Source: DAOUJI01 sp965197415 (GTDB lineage Bacteria > Chloroflexota > Dehalococcoidia > Lucifugimonadales > JAGWBF01). From it: a stretch of 64,000 nucleotides of DNA. The notes beneath the pieces are model-generated. The model ran no database searches. It was not told the DNA's origin and saw only the letters and a program-made list of their open reading frames with translations. The stretch is taken from NCBI GenBank assembly GCA_965197415.1, contig OZ240207.1, forward strand, positions 3,038,001-3,102,000. Reading direction: 5' to 3'. Position numbers and translations under genes: made by a program. Positions 18,353 through 27,259 of this stretch are shown here, one piece after another. How positions within the stretch are numbered: position 1 is the first letter of the stretch; each line of letters starts with the position of its first letter.

Positions 18353-19555
18353 ATGTTCGCCCTAGACGGAATCAAGATTCTGGACCTGACCCGCAACACT
18401 CCGGGTGAGTTTTGCACGATGATGCTGGGCGACCTGGGCGCCGACGTGCTCAAGGTCGAGCGACCTATGGACAGTGTGCGGACCGCTTTCGAGCAAAGTT
18501 CCACCGGGGCCGACACCTGGGGCAAGATCGACCGAGACTTGCAGTACAGCGCCATGCACCGCAACAAACGGAGCATCGCTTTGAACCTGAAGCACAAAGA
18601 GGCTCAGGACATCTTCTACAGCTTGGCCAAGGACGCGGACGTCGTCATCGAGGGCTTTCGCCCCGGCGTGGTGGACCGCTTGGGTGTAGGATACGAGACC
18701 ATCAATGAGATTAATCCGCGAATCGTCTATTTGTCCCTGTCAGGCTATGGTCAGGACGGCCCCTATAAGCTAATGGCGGGCCACGACATTAACTATATCT
18801 CCCTGGCGGGAGCCCTGGACTTCGTGGGGTACGATCCCAACGACAAACCAGCCATCCCTATGAACTACATAGCGGACTATGCCGGAGGCAGCCTCTGCAG
18901 CGCCGTCGCTATTCTGGCCGCCATCATCGCCCGCGAGAAGACGGGGAGGGGCCAATACATTGACATAGGAATGGCCGAGGGCGCCTTCTACCTGATGGCT
19001 GCTCTGATCGCCCGCCACCAGACCTATGGGGAGATTCCCGTACGAGGGCGCAACAGGCTCAACGGCGGCTATCCCCATTACAACGTTTACGAGACCAAGG
19101 ACGGGGAGTACATTTCCGTCGCGGCGCTTGAACCCTGGTTTTGGGAGAACCTCTGCAACTACCTGGAACGGCCCGACCTTGTCCCCCACCAGCATACCGA
19201 GGGCGAGAAACGGCAGGAGGTTTTTCAGCTTCTCACGGACACGTTCAAGACCAAGACTATGGACGAATGGTTCGAGGAGCTAAAGGACAAAGACATATGC
19301 GTCGGAAAGGTCTACTCCATCGACGAGGCCATGCAAGACCCTCACCTGGTCGAACGGGGCATGGTCCTGGAGTTGGAAGGGCCCGAAGGGGAGAAGATTA
19401 TCCAGCCGGCGTCGTCGCTCCACATGTCGGACACACCGCCGGGATTCAGGAACCTCGGCCCCACCGTAGGCCAGCATACCAAAGAGGTCCTGTCAGGGAT
19501 GGGCTACAGCGACACCCAGATACAGGAGATGCTGGACAAGGAAATCATCCAGTAG
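18353..19555 (+). CDS. Family III CoA-transferase (CaiB/BaiF), third copy
   Basis: A 400-residue CaiB/BaiF protein. It shows LDGIKILDLTRNTPGEFCTM, LGADVLKVERP, HRNKRSIALNLK, VVIEGFRPGVVDRLGVGYE, YLSLSGYGQDGPY and GPTVGQHTKEVL. The ALDFVGYDPNDKP segment resembles alpha-methylacyl-CoA racemase-like members of the family, so it may be a racemase rather than a transferase. It follows the alpha/beta hydrolase with a 15-nt gap. Confidence 0.88.
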   Translation: MFALDGIKILDLTRNTPGEFCTMMLGDLGADVLKVERPMDSVRTAFEQSSTGADTWGKIDRDLQYSAMHRNKRSIALNLKHKEAQDIFYSLAKDADVVIEGFRPGVVDRLGVGYETINEINPRIVYLSLSGYGQDGPYKLMAGHDINYISLAGALDFVGYDPNDKPAIPMNYIADYAGGSLCSAVAILAAIIAREKTGRGQYIDIGMAEGAFYLMAALIARHQTYGEIPVRGRNRLNGGYPHYNVYETKDGEYISVAALEPWFWENLCNYLERPDLVPHQHTEGEKRQEVFQLLTDTFKTKTMDEWFEELKDKDICVGKVYSIDEAMQDPHLVERGMVLELEGPEGEKIIQPASSLHMSDTPPGFRNLGPTVGQHTKEVLSGMGYSDTQIQEMLDKEIIQ

Positions 19556-19651
19556 ACGCCTGGGGCTCGCAGGCCCTTCATTTCCTGTCTTCCTTGACAG
19601 TCCAACGCGAGGGTGTACCATGTATCCTATAGGTGGGGGAAGGCTCAATAC

Positions 19652-20008
19652 ATGACAACGGCGAGAAAAACTTATGCTGAGCAATCGGCGGAATACTGGC
19701 GGCAGGCCCAGGAAGAGCTAGAGAAGGACGACCTGCGGCAAGCCTCGGAAAAGGGTTGGGGCGCGGCCTCGCAAATGGTCAAGGCCGTTGCTGAAAAACG
19801 TCGGTGGGACCACAAGAGCCACCATGACCTGCATGACGCTGTTTCTAAGCTTGCGCAAGAAGCCGAAGATGATGACCTCAGGCTCCAATTCGGCAGTGCA
19901 GCAAACTTACACATCAATTTCTATGAGGGTTGGTTGGACAGACCCACCATTACGCTGCACCTTCACCAGGTGAATCAGCTTATGACGAAGCTGACGAATC
20001 AGCTGTAA
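19652..20008 (+). CDS. PaREP1-like small helical protein
   Basis: A 118-residue helical protein with the pattern SAEYWRQAQEELEKDDLRQA, then SEKGWGAASQMVKAVAEKRRW and a later H-rich helix ANLHINFYEGWL. This matches PaREP1-type proteins, which belong to the HEPN-like helical group best known from archaea. ATG 19652 follows GGGGGAAGG and excludes a longer frame with no site. HEPN proteins often pair with a nucleotidyltransferase partner, but none is adjacent here. The function is unknown. Confidence 0.65.
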   Translation: MTTARKTYAEQSAEYWRQAQEELEKDDLRQASEKGWGAASQMVKAVAEKRRWDHKSHHDLHDAVSKLAQEAEDDDLRLQFGSAANLHINFYEGWLDRPTITLHLHQVNQLMTKLTNQL

Positions 20009-20044
20009 CAAAGCCTTCACAAAATCTCGCCCATATTGAGAGAG

Positions 20045-20098
20045 AAGATTGAGATGGGGTGAGCCGGGGGCCTACAATCCCTGTTTGGTGAGGCCCCC
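20045..20098. terminator. Hairpin between convergent genes
   Basis: GGGGGCCT (20066-20073) pairs with AGGCCCCC (20091-20098) across 17 nt between convergent genes. There is no T-run, so it is only terminator-like. Just before it, AAGATTGAGATGGGG (20045-20059) resembles the reverse complement of 1244-1257 and belongs to the dispersed intergenic repeats. Confidence 0.4.
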
Positions 20099-20100
20099 GC

Positions 20101-20886
20101 CTATCGGCCCTTGCGCTCTATGAACTCCTTGAAGGAGTCCTCTACGTGGGGAGCCACGAAGTCGTCCCTCAGGAAGTTTCGCTCCCGTTCCCACATGTCC
20201 TGGAATCCGGACCCCACGTCTTCCATCAGCAGCTTCTTCAGGCCACGCACCGAGTTCTGATTGTTCCCGGCGATGGTTACCGCAATCTCCCGGGCCTTTT
20301 CCATCACCCGGTCGTGGGAAACCAGGTGGTTCAGCAGCCCAATGCGGTGGGCCTCGTCGGGTTCCACAACCCGGCCCGTGAAGAGAAGCTCCTTGGCTAT
20401 GGGCCAACCCACCTGCTGCGGAAGGGTCCAGGTGCAGTTGAGACGGCCGTACGCGGCTGCCAGGAACCGAAACCTGGAACGCTCGCATCCAACCCGGATG
20501 TCCAGGGAGGATGCCAGTACGCTGCCGCCGCCGTAGGACAGTCCGTTGAGAGCGCCGATGACCGGCTTTGAAGAGGAACCTACGTGCCAGCTGGCCTGGG
20601 ACCGTACCGCCCTGTTATGACGGTCTTCGTCCTCGGTCAGTTCGCCGCTCTCCCGTTTCGTGGCGTCTTCCCGTTGCTCGTGGATGTCGGCGCCCGCTGA
20701 GAAAGCCCTGTCTCCTGCGCCGGTGAGAATGATGGCCGCGATGGAGTCGTCTTCCTCAGCTTCAGACATGGCCTGGTCAAGCTCTCCCACCAGAACGTGG
20801 TTCATGGCGTTCAGCACCTCGGGCCTGTTGAGCGTGATGGTGGCCACTCCTTCGGAGTTTTCAACGATAATGGTCTGGTAGGACAT
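20101..20886 (-). CDS. Enoyl-CoA hydratase/isomerase family protein
   Basis: A 261-residue crotonase-fold protein with TITLNRPEVLNAMNHVL, the oxyanion-hole segments AFSAGADI and NGLSYGGGSVLA, and the C-terminal trimerisation helices. The segment where hydratases place their second catalytic glutamate reads RLNCTWTLPQQVG without an acidic residue, so it may be an isomerase, hydrolase or other crotonase rather than a hydratase. It is a single gene, divergent from the sulfurtransferase. Confidence 0.87.
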   Translation of the reverse strand: MSYQTIIVENSEGVATITLNRPEVLNAMNHVLVGELDQAMSEAEEDDSIAAIILTGAGDRAFSAGADIHEQREDATKRESGELTEDEDRHNRAVRSQASWHVGSSSKPVIGALNGLSYGGGSVLASSLDIRVGCERSRFRFLAAAYGRLNCTWTLPQQVGWPIAKELLFTGRVVEPDEAHRIGLLNHLVSHDRVMEKAREIAVTIAGNNQNSVRGLKKLLMEDVGSGFQDMWERERNFLRDDFVAPHVEDSFKEFIERKGR

Positions 20887-21001
20887 GGTTGCTCCTCGTA
20901 ACGAGTGTGGGGATGAATTCGGCAGCGCAACTGCGCGGGAAACCTCGCCGCTCGGCGATTCGCATTGTAATCTGGGGCAGGCGTCGAGTCAATTCGCCAA
21001 T

Positions 21002-21030
21002 TTGACAGTTATAACGTGGCGTCTTAATAT
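21002..21030 (+). promoter_or_regulatory. Sigma-70-like promoter for the sulfurtransferase
   Basis: TTGACA (21002-21007) and TAATAT (21025-21030) are separated by 17 bp, with the coding start 60 bp beyond. Confidence 0.6.
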
Positions 21031-21090
21031 CGACTCGATTGCTCTAGCGCAAGTTTCAACAACCCTGCAACACAATCCGGAGGTGTGGCT

Positions 21091-21933
21091 ATGGCCGACT
21101 ACGCGCATCCTGAGTCCCTGGTTGACACCCAGTGGGTGGCTGACCACGGAAGCGACGACAACGTCCGATTGGTAGAGGTGGACGTGGACACCATGGCCTA
21201 CGAGCAAGGCCACATAGCCGGCGCCGTCGCCTGGAACTGGAAGAGCCAGCTTCAGGACAACGTGAGCCGCGACATCGTCAGCCAGAGCGAGATGGAAGAG
21301 CTTCTGGGCCAGTCGAGCATCGACAATGACACCACCGTGATTCTCTACGGCGACAACAACAACTGGTTTGCCTCGTGGGCCTTCTGGCAGATGAAGTACT
21401 ACGGCCACAACGACGTGCGGCTCATGAACGGAGGGCGCGCCAAGTGGGTGGCCGAGGACAGGCCGCTGACCACCGACGCGTCCAGCCATGCGGCCAAGAG
21501 CTACTCGGCTGGCGCCCCCGACGAGTCCATCCGCGCCTACAGGGAGCAGGTCTTGAACGCCGTCCAGTCGGGGAACATCGCCCTGGTCGACGTGCGTTCT
21601 CCAGCGGAGTTCAGCGGAGAGCTTCTTGCTCCTGAACACCTTCCCCAAGAGGGTTCACAAAGGGGCGGCCACATCCCTGGGGCGGCCAACGTTCCCTGGG
21701 CTACCGCCGTGGCGGAGGACGGGACGTTCAAGTCAGCCGATGAGCTGGCGGCCATATACGGCGGCAAGGGTGTGGACGGAGGCAAAGAGACCATCGCCTA
21801 CTGCCGGATCGGCGAGCGCTCCTCCCACACCTGGTTTGTGCTGAGCCGGCTTCTGGGCTACGACAACGTGCGCAACTACGACGGTTCCTGGACCGAGTAC
21901 GGCAGCATAGTCCGGGCCCCCATCGAGCGGTAG
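21091..21933 (+). CDS. Thiosulfate/3-mercaptopyruvate sulfurtransferase
   Basis: A 280-residue two-domain rhodanese. The N-terminal domain (DVDTMAYEQGHIAGAVAWNW; LYGDNNNWFASWAFW) lacks a cysteine. The C-terminal domain has the active loop AYCRIGERSSHTWF with Cys238, which carries the persulfide. It moves sulfane sulfur from thiosulfate or mercaptopyruvate to cyanide or thiol acceptors. ATG 21091 is chosen over the GTG six bases before it because GGAGG is 7 nt upstream of the ATG. Confidence 0.9.
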   Translation: MADYAHPESLVDTQWVADHGSDDNVRLVEVDVDTMAYEQGHIAGAVAWNWKSQLQDNVSRDIVSQSEMEELLGQSSIDNDTTVILYGDNNNWFASWAFWQMKYYGHNDVRLMNGGRAKWVAEDRPLTTDASSHAAKSYSAGAPDESIRAYREQVLNAVQSGNIALVDVRSPAEFSGELLAPEHLPQEGSQRGGHIPGAANVPWATAVAEDGTFKSADELAAIYGGKGVDGGKETIAYCRIGERSSHTWFVLSRLLGYDNVRNYDGSWTEYGSIVRAPIER

Positions 21934-22124
21934 GCGCCTCAACGGCGCAGTTTTCGGCAAGCCTCGTCGTCCGTCACCCTAACCGGAGAAGTGGCGGAAT
22001 GGCAGCCATGTTCGCTTGCCTGTACGTCCAAGCGAAAGCTAGGTCGTAGAAGAAGCAAGTGCTCGAAAGAGCGTGAGGGTTCGCGTTCCTTCGTTTCCGC
22101 CAGCGCCGGGAACGAACATATTCC

Positions 22125-22577
22125 ATGAAGAAGCCCGCCATGCCGACCTATAGACGCCTCATCATCGCGTGGTTTTTCGTCCCGATGCACCGGCTCTTGT
22201 TCCGCATCTCGGGCGGCAGGCTTCTAGGCCGCTTGGAAGGCCAGGGAGTCCTTCTCCTCGTGACCAAGGGACGCAAGAGCGGTAAGCTGCGGTCGGTTCC
22301 CTTGATGTATTTTCAATTCGAAGAGTCCGGCGACATCATCGTCGTCGCTTCGAACTACGGCCAGGACCGTCATCCAGCGTGGTACTTAAACATCGCCGCC
22401 GATCCGAACGTTCTCGTCGAAACTACGGGCGAACGCTTCGCCGCCGAGGCCCGTGTAACCCGAGGCGAAGAACGCACTGCGCTGTTCGACAAAGTGGTTG
22501 CGGCCAATTCACGCTTTGCTAATTACCGCACCAGTGCCCACCGTCAGATCCCCGTCGTCGCGCTCCGCCGGGCCTAG
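22125..22577 (+). CDS. Nitroreductase family deazaflavin-dependent oxidoreductase
   Basis: A 150-residue protein of the split-barrel Ddn-like family that uses F420 or related deazaflavins. It shows LLVTKGRKSGKLRSVPLMYF, IIVVASNYGQDRHPAWYLNIAADP and YRTSAHRQIPVVAL, the standard order in this family. The N-terminus (IIAWFFVPMHRLLFRI) is hydrophobic and may touch the membrane. Several in-frame starts are possible around 22125-22140. Its presence suggests that the organism makes F420. Confidence 0.85.
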   Translation: MKKPAMPTYRRLIIAWFFVPMHRLLFRISGGRLLGRLEGQGVLLLVTKGRKSGKLRSVPLMYFQFEESGDIIVVASNYGQDRHPAWYLNIAADPNVLVETTGERFAAEARVTRGEERTALFDKVVAANSRFANYRTSAHRQIPVVALRRA

Positions 22578-22881
22578 CCGCCTATTTTAGAGACAAACGT
22601 CGTGCCCCGGAAGAACGGCGACGCCATGGAGGCCAAGTTGGCTGACATTGAATCCTGTGTGGAGGGGTTGTCCTCCCAACGCTTGGACGGTTCATCAGTT
22701 GGTGACCTAGTGGTATGCCAGTCGTACTTGCTTCCCTATCCATCGAAGTGATAGTTTGGCCGTAGCGGACGCAAGCATGTGAACGGGTGTGGGGGTTTGA
22801 GTCCCTTCGCCTCCCCTAGCTTAAGGCACCCAAGCATCATATAACCCGCCGAGATCTCCTAATCCCTAGAAGGGGTGTTGC
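22578..22881. other. Intergenic region without a supported gene
   Basis: About 300 bases. A 41-codon frame from ATG 22627 ends at TGA; it has no similarity I recognise and no ribosome binding site. GGGGGTTTGAGTCCC near 22791-22805 looks like a tRNA T-arm, but no matching acceptor or anticodon arm lies upstream. Composition becomes less GC-rich from here to about 25 kb. Confidence 0.4.
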
Positions 22882-23712
22882 ATGACGGGAGGAACAGAGA
22901 AACCGAAAAGCAACGATTCATTCAATTGGAAAGAGTCCTTGAGTCTAGCTTTAGAGGCGGCTGAGGCCGCTGCGAGGGTCTTGCTGGCCCGATTTCGCCC
23001 ACCGGCAGGTGCTTCCCTGGAGCTTCACTACAAAGGCTCCGGCGACTTAGTTACTGACGCGGACTTAGCAGCCGATCGAGCCATCGCAGGTATATTGAAG
23101 GCACGTGGGAGTACAGGAGACATACTCTCAGAGGAGAGTAGCTCTCGCAAAGGCGACAGCCAGCTAACTTGGCTTATAGACCCCTTGTGCGGAACACTTC
23201 CATTCAGCACTGGCCTTACTCAGTGGGGAGTAAATATTTCCCTTAGTGTCCGCTCTCAGCTAGAGCTCGGAGTGATCACACTTCCAGCAACCGGTGAAGT
23301 TCTAAGTGCCGCCCGTGGCCATGGCGCCTACATTAATGGCAAGAAATTGGATTCTCAGGAGCCTCCCGGGAACCTGCCTGATGTCCTTCTGGCATTCGAA
23401 GGCGACAGACGCAATTTTACTAACTCGCAGCGTGCGCTCGATCACGCGGCCGGTAGGCAATACACATTCGCGTCAGCCGCATATCCATTGGCCCAAATTC
23501 TGCTAGGCCGACTTCACGGCTACGTGGGTCGCGAAGTAAATGTCCATACCGCCGCCGGAGCCGTGATTGCGAGGGAGTTGGGTATTCGTGTTACCGATGA
23601 GACTGGGAATAACATCAACTGGACACCCGATGTTTCGTCCAGTGCGCTGGTAGTTGCTTGGCCAAGAACTCATGCTACTTTACTTAGCAGGCTCACCTTA
23701 CAACCAACTTGA
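22882..23712 (+). CDS. Inositol monophosphatase-family protein with altered metal site
   Basis: A 276-residue member of the IMPase/FBPase fold. It keeps GDLVTDADLAAD (55-65) and SEES (83-86), but the core DPxDGT motif reads DPLCGT at 100-105, replacing a metal-binding Asp by Cys103. The late WDxAAG motif reads VHTAAG with His222 in place of Asp. Two of the usual metal ligands are therefore missing. It may bind metal differently, act on another phosphate ester, or be inactive. ATG 22882 follows AGAAGGGGTGTTGC. Confidence 0.78.
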   Translation: MTGGTEKPKSNDSFNWKESLSLALEAAEAAARVLLARFRPPAGASLELHYKGSGDLVTDADLAADRAIAGILKARGSTGDILSEESSSRKGDSQLTWLIDPLCGTLPFSTGLTQWGVNISLSVRSQLELGVITLPATGEVLSAARGHGAYINGKKLDSQEPPGNLPDVLLAFEGDRRNFTNSQRALDHAAGRQYTFASAAYPLAQILLGRLHGYVGREVNVHTAAGAVIARELGIRVTDETGNNINWTPDVSSSALVVAWPRTHATLLSRLTLQPT

Positions 23713-23797
23713 TGATCACGTAAGGCGTACCTCGATATCCAAGCCGAGACCAACTGACGGACTTTAATTGAGATTAACCTCGGTCATGGGATTGTCG

Positions 23798-24511
23798 ATG
23801 TCATACTCACTGGATCGGAGAAAGAGATTGGACAGCACCCTCGTCCACGGCTTGGCGTTCGACTTGGATAACACTCTACTTGATAGGGAGGCCGCCTTCA
23901 TTTCGGTTGCCGAGGACTTCTACGACGAGTGCCTTCGCGCCGTAGTGTCCGCGACAAGGAACGATGCGGTCACGATGATGGTCCGATGGGACGGTGACGG
24001 CTATGCGAGCCGTGAAGGGATGCTCAAAGAATGGCTCAACGAGTGGCCAGGCATCGGCATGAGCCTGGACGCGCTAATGGAGTGGTTCCTCTCGGCGATG
24101 GAGCGACGAGTGGAGCCGGATTACGAGGTCAATGAATTCCTCGCCCAACTGAACGACCTACAAGTGCCATGGGGTATTGTCACCAATGGCAGGACGAGCC
24201 AGCATGGCAAATGCAGAGCGGCAGGCTTGGACAGGCTCGCTTCGTTCATCATCGTTTCTGACGAGGTTGGCTATGCCAAACCAGACACTAGGATATTTCG
24301 CGATGCCCTGAAGGCGACCGGACTCACGACTCCCGATCAGGTCATGTTCGTCGGGGACAACCCTTTGGCCGACATAGACGGAGCTAAGCGTTTCGGGATG
24401 AAGGCGGCCTGGATTCGGCGAGGTCGGCAGTATCCGGCAGATCTCCAACCCCCAGACCACATCATCGACTTTGTTACCGAAGTGAGAAACATCGTCAGAA
24501 CGACCCTATGA
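23798..24511 (+). CDS. HAD-superfamily hydrolase
   Basis: About 237 residues of the HAD fold. Motif I is FDLDNTLLD, motif II TNGRTSQH, the lysine lies in VGYAKPDTRIF and motif IV is MFVGDNPLADIDGAKRFGM. Such proteins dephosphorylate small phosphate esters; a pyrimidine nucleotidase or phosphoglycolate phosphatase-like role is possible. The start is unclear: TTG 23768, ATG 23786 and ATG 23798 are all in frame and none has a good binding site. Confidence 0.82.
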   Translation: MSYSLDRRKRLDSTLVHGLAFDLDNTLLDREAAFISVAEDFYDECLRAVVSATRNDAVTMMVRWDGDGYASREGMLKEWLNEWPGIGMSLDALMEWFLSAMERRVEPDYEVNEFLAQLNDLQVPWGIVTNGRTSQHGKCRAAGLDRLASFIIVSDEVGYAKPDTRIFRDALKATGLTTPDQVMFVGDNPLADIDGAKRFGMKAAWIRRGRQYPADLQPPDHIIDFVTEVRNIVRTTL

Positions 24512-25018
24512 CTGCCATACCCCGGAACGACCGATGCCAGGCCAGAAGAAGCGGAGCAGGTGGAACTGACAGTGCTGGAATAGGCAGAGATCCTTTTCGA
24601 GGGATGAGCCGTGGCCTACCGCTGTCAAGCCTACAGCGGGACTTCCCACCGAAGAGTTCGTGGTCCAGCATGTTTAGGTTCACTGACGTAAGGGGTATGC
24701 GGTGGGCCTACTTCTTCAGGATGTGGACCGTGGTGATGTCGCCAGCGCCTGAGCACTGGGCTATGCCCACTTTGGGGTCGGCTACCTGACGCTTGCCCGC
24801 TTCGCCGCGAAGCTGCGGCAACGGAATGTGTCGACTGTACCCGGCAGGGGGTTCGGCGCCCCAGGCAGTTTCCGCATTTCTTGCTGCGTGGAAGACCGGG
24901 TGCTAGAGGATCCATCGGAGGTCTTCGGGAACGTTGCAGCCCAGTTTGGCCTATTAGCTTCGGAGTCGGTGTAAGCGACCTTCACCTAGTGGACCTGCCA
25001 CAGCAACCCCGGGCGCGT
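24512..25018. other. Gene-poor stretch containing a decayed thiolase fragment
   Basis: About 500 bases between the HAD gene and the cupin gene with no convincing intact gene. The only recognisable content is the thiolase 3' fragment at 24706-24816. Weak similarity to the sequence just after the intact thiolase stop (TAAGGGGT) extends the repeat to about 24689. Confidence 0.5.
24706..24816 (-). pseudogene. 3' fragment of a thiolase gene
   Basis: On the minus strand this encodes the last 35 or so residues of a thiolase, including RQVADPKVGIAQCSGAGD and the stop codon, matching the intact gene end at 25503-25613. The DNA differs at roughly eight positions, yet the protein is the same over the aligned LRGE...LKK segment. 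Upstream the similarity ends abruptly. It is the remnant of a second, formerly functional copy. Confidence 0.8.
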
Positions 25019-25414
25019 TCACTCCCCCAGATTAATCACTATGTTGTCTGGACCCCTCGAGAGCACAGCCTCAGCAGGTTCGTCGGTTACGTTCCCTTCA
25101 ATATGGGGCATATGCGCTGGCACGAAAATAAAGTCCCCTGGACCGGCGTCCACGTATTCTTCGAAATTCTCTCCGAAGTAGACCCGGACATGGCCGCTCA
25201 ACACGAAGGCCGCGGTCTCTGCCTCGCCGTGGTGGTGTGGAGGTCCCAAGGTATTAGGTGAACAAGTCACGTGGCCTAGCCAGATCTTGCCGGCGCCAAC
25301 GGTGTTGGCGTCGATGCCGGGCCTTCTGATCATACCCCGGGTTTGGGTTGTGGTACTTGGGTCCTGAGTGCCATGGACTACTTGCACCACATTGCCTTTT
25401 GCGATAGTGCTCAT
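25019..25414 (-). CDS. Cupin-domain protein
   Basis: A 131-residue single-domain cupin. Motif 1 is PHHHGEAETAAFVLSGHVRVYFG (metal ligands His-His-Glu and a later His) and motif 2 is GDFIFVPAHMPHIEGN. Such proteins may be small dioxygenases, isomerases or sensors. The ATG at 25414 follows AGGTAGGAGGCCAATC. It lies downstream of the thiolase on the same strand across a 90-bp gap and could share its transcript. Confidence 0.85.
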   Translation of the reverse strand: MSTIAKGNVVQVVHGTQDPSTTTQTRGMIRRPGIDANTVGAGKIWLGHVTCSPNTLGPPHHHGEAETAAFVLSGHVRVYFGENFEEYVDAGPGDFIFVPAHMPHIEGNVTDEPAEAVLSRGPDNIVINLGE

Positions 25415-25504
25415 GATTGGCCTCCTACCTTATCAGGAAATACTGAATCAAAGTTCGCTGTACAGTACACTTCGGCCCACTTATTTAAGGGGTCTGAGGC
25501 TAGC

Positions 25505-26656
25505 CTATTTCTTCAGGATGTGGACCGTGGTGATGTCGCCGGCGCCTGAGCACTGGGCTATGCCCACCTTGGGGTCGGCTACCTGACGCTTCCCGGCCTC
25601 GCCGCGCAGCTGCAGCACCGTCTCGTGAATCTGGCGGATGCCCGTTGCTCCGAAGGGGTGCCCCATGGCCAGCAGCCCGCCGTCGGTGTTGGTGGGTAGG
25701 TCGCCGCTGAGTTGAGTGCGGCCCTCGCGTGAGGCAATCCAGGCCTCACCCTTTGGCAGCAGTTCCAGGGTTTCAAGCTGCTGGAGCTCTCCGATGGTCG
25801 CGGCGTCGTGGACCTGGACTATGTCCACGTCCTCGGGTCCGATGCCCGCCATCTCGTAAGCCTGTCTCGCTCCCTCCTCGCCACGGTAGGGATTCATGGC
25901 GGGATTGTCCGCGCCGCGGCCTGTGTAGGTGCCGGTGGTCAGGACGGCTCCGGCTACTGAGATAGCGCGGGAGTTGCCGGGAGCGTAGCGGTCTACGGCT
26001 TCTCTGGCACACAGTATCGCCGCCGAGCCGCCTTCGCTGGTGGGGCAGCACTGGTACAGGGTCAACGGGTCGGCTATGGCCCGGGATTCCAGCACCTGGT
26101 CCAGAGTGAAGAGCTTGTTGTAGTGGGCGTAGGGGTTGAGGGCCGCGTTCTCGTGGGCCTTAACCGCCACTTCCCCCAGGGCTTCTATGGGGACCCCGTA
26201 CTCCTCCATGTACCGTCGCGCCCGTAGAGCGTAGGCGGCCATCATGTGGTCGGCTCCTATGAGGCGTTCCGGGCTGTCCTCGGCGGTGACGGTCACCGGC
26301 CCCCTTGGGACCTTCTCGGCGCCAAAGGCCAGCGCCATGTCGTATAAGCCGGTGGTTATGCCCCAGTAGGCTTGCCAGAAGGCCGTGGAGCCGCTGGAGC
26401 ATGCGTTCTCCACGTTGATTATGGGGATTCCCGTCAGACCCAGGTCCTTCAGCGTCACCTCGCCCATGGACATGCCCTGGTAGTAGACGTGGCCGAAGTA
26501 GGCTACCTGCACGTCCGTCCATCGGACACCAGCGTCACCCAGAGCTTCCACCACGGCGTCGCGGGCCAGCCCAGCCAGGTCCTTTTCCGAGAACCGTCCA
26601 AAGGGATGGAGCCCGACGCCCAGCACTACGACTTCTCTTCCAGGAGCAAGGGCCAT
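25505..26656 (-). CDS. Thiolase-family protein (SCP-x/lipid-transfer type)
   Basis: A 383-residue thiolase fold protein. The nucleophile loop is ENACSSGSTAFWQAY, with VQVHDAATIGEL, the GHPFGATGIRQI histidine and a C-terminal CSGAGD cysteine. It should condense or cleave acyl-CoA thioesters, often together with a DUF35 protein. ATG 26656 is chosen because GAAGGAGGG lies six bases upstream. The start is 2 nt after the stop of the DUF35 gene, so the two are coupled and probably form a complex, as known for bacterial and archaeal thiolase-DUF35 assemblies. Confidence 0.88.
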   Translation of the reverse strand: MALAPGREVVVLGVGLHPFGRFSEKDLAGLARDAVVEALGDAGVRWTDVQVAYFGHVYYQGMSMGEVTLKDLGLTGIPIINVENACSSGSTAFWQAYWGITTGLYDMALAFGAEKVPRGPVTVTAEDSPERLIGADHMMAAYALRARRYMEEYGVPIEALGEVAVKAHENAALNPYAHYNKLFTLDQVLESRAIADPLTLYQCCPTSEGGSAAILCAREAVDRYAPGNSRAISVAGAVLTTGTYTGRGADNPAMNPYRGEEGARQAYEMAGIGPEDVDIVQVHDAATIGELQQLETLELLPKGEAWIASREGRTQLSGDLPTNTDGGLLAMGHPFGATGIRQIHETVLQLRGEAGKRQVADPKVGIAQCSGAGDITTVHILKK

Positions 26657-26658
26657 AT

Positions 26659-27105
26659 TCACCCTCCTTCAACAGTGCGGGCCGCGACGCCCGTACGTTT
26701 CCACTTGTAGACCACCAGGTCGTTGCCCTTGGAGTCCTGGCCTCCCACCGCCGCGGTCAATTCCAGTTCCATCCCCACGCGGATTTCGTCGAAAGGAGTG
26801 TCCACTATCTCTGAAATCACGTGGGGTCCTTCCTGGGTCTGGACTTGCCCAAGGGCATAGGGAACGTCTCCCTGCCAGCCCGCCGGAGGCGCCCGGACTA
26901 TGGTGTAGCTGTAGAGGCTCCCCGTTCGGCTCAGCTCCACTGAACGCACGTCGCTGGAAGAGCAACTCTGGCAGAAGACCAGGCTGCCGAAGAAGTGGCC
27001 GCTGCATTGGTTGCAGGCTGTGCCTATCAGGGAGCCGTCGGCGCCGTCCTCTCCGGTGAGCCTGAAGCGGGACGGGGCTACGGAGACGCGCTTCTTATCG
27101 GTCAA
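26659..27105 (-). CDS. DUF35 zinc-ribbon/OB-fold acyl-CoA-binding protein
   Basis: About 148 residues. The N-terminal rubredoxin-like zinc ribbon has CNQC and CQSC, followed by an OB fold (RTGSLYSYTIVRAPPAGW, PYALGQVQT, IRVGMELELT). DUF35 proteins channel acyl-CoA between thiolase and partner enzymes. TTG 27105 is chosen because GGAAGGT lies before it and the conserved domain begins here; a longer frame to 27231 has no ribosome binding site. Confidence 0.82.
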   Translation of the reverse strand: MTDKKRVSVAPSRFRLTGEDGADGSLIGTACNQCSGHFFGSLVFCQSCSSSDVRSVELSRTGSLYSYTIVRAPPAGWQGDVPYALGQVQTQEGPHVISEIVDTPFDEIRVGMELELTAAVGGQDSKGNDLVVYKWKRTGVAARTVEGG

Positions 27106-27259
27106 ATGGGGACCTTCCAGATGGATGAATCGGGTTTCGAGTAGTGTAAGGAAGGCCTTTCGGGGTGTCAATTCGTGTCGTTGACGCCTACCCGTCCGAT
27201 TGCTAAACTCGCAAACGTCTCCCAATGCCATTTTGCGCTAGCTTTTTCAAGGGGGCGCC

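Noticed and set aside
22787..22815. tRNA-like T-arm (GGGGGTTTGAGTCCC)
   Set aside because: No acceptor, D or anticodon arm matches upstream, so no tRNA can be supported; it could be chance or a remnant.
24782..24985. 67-codon minus-strand frame before the thiolase remnant
   Set aside because: It is out of frame with the remnant and has no similarity or binding site.
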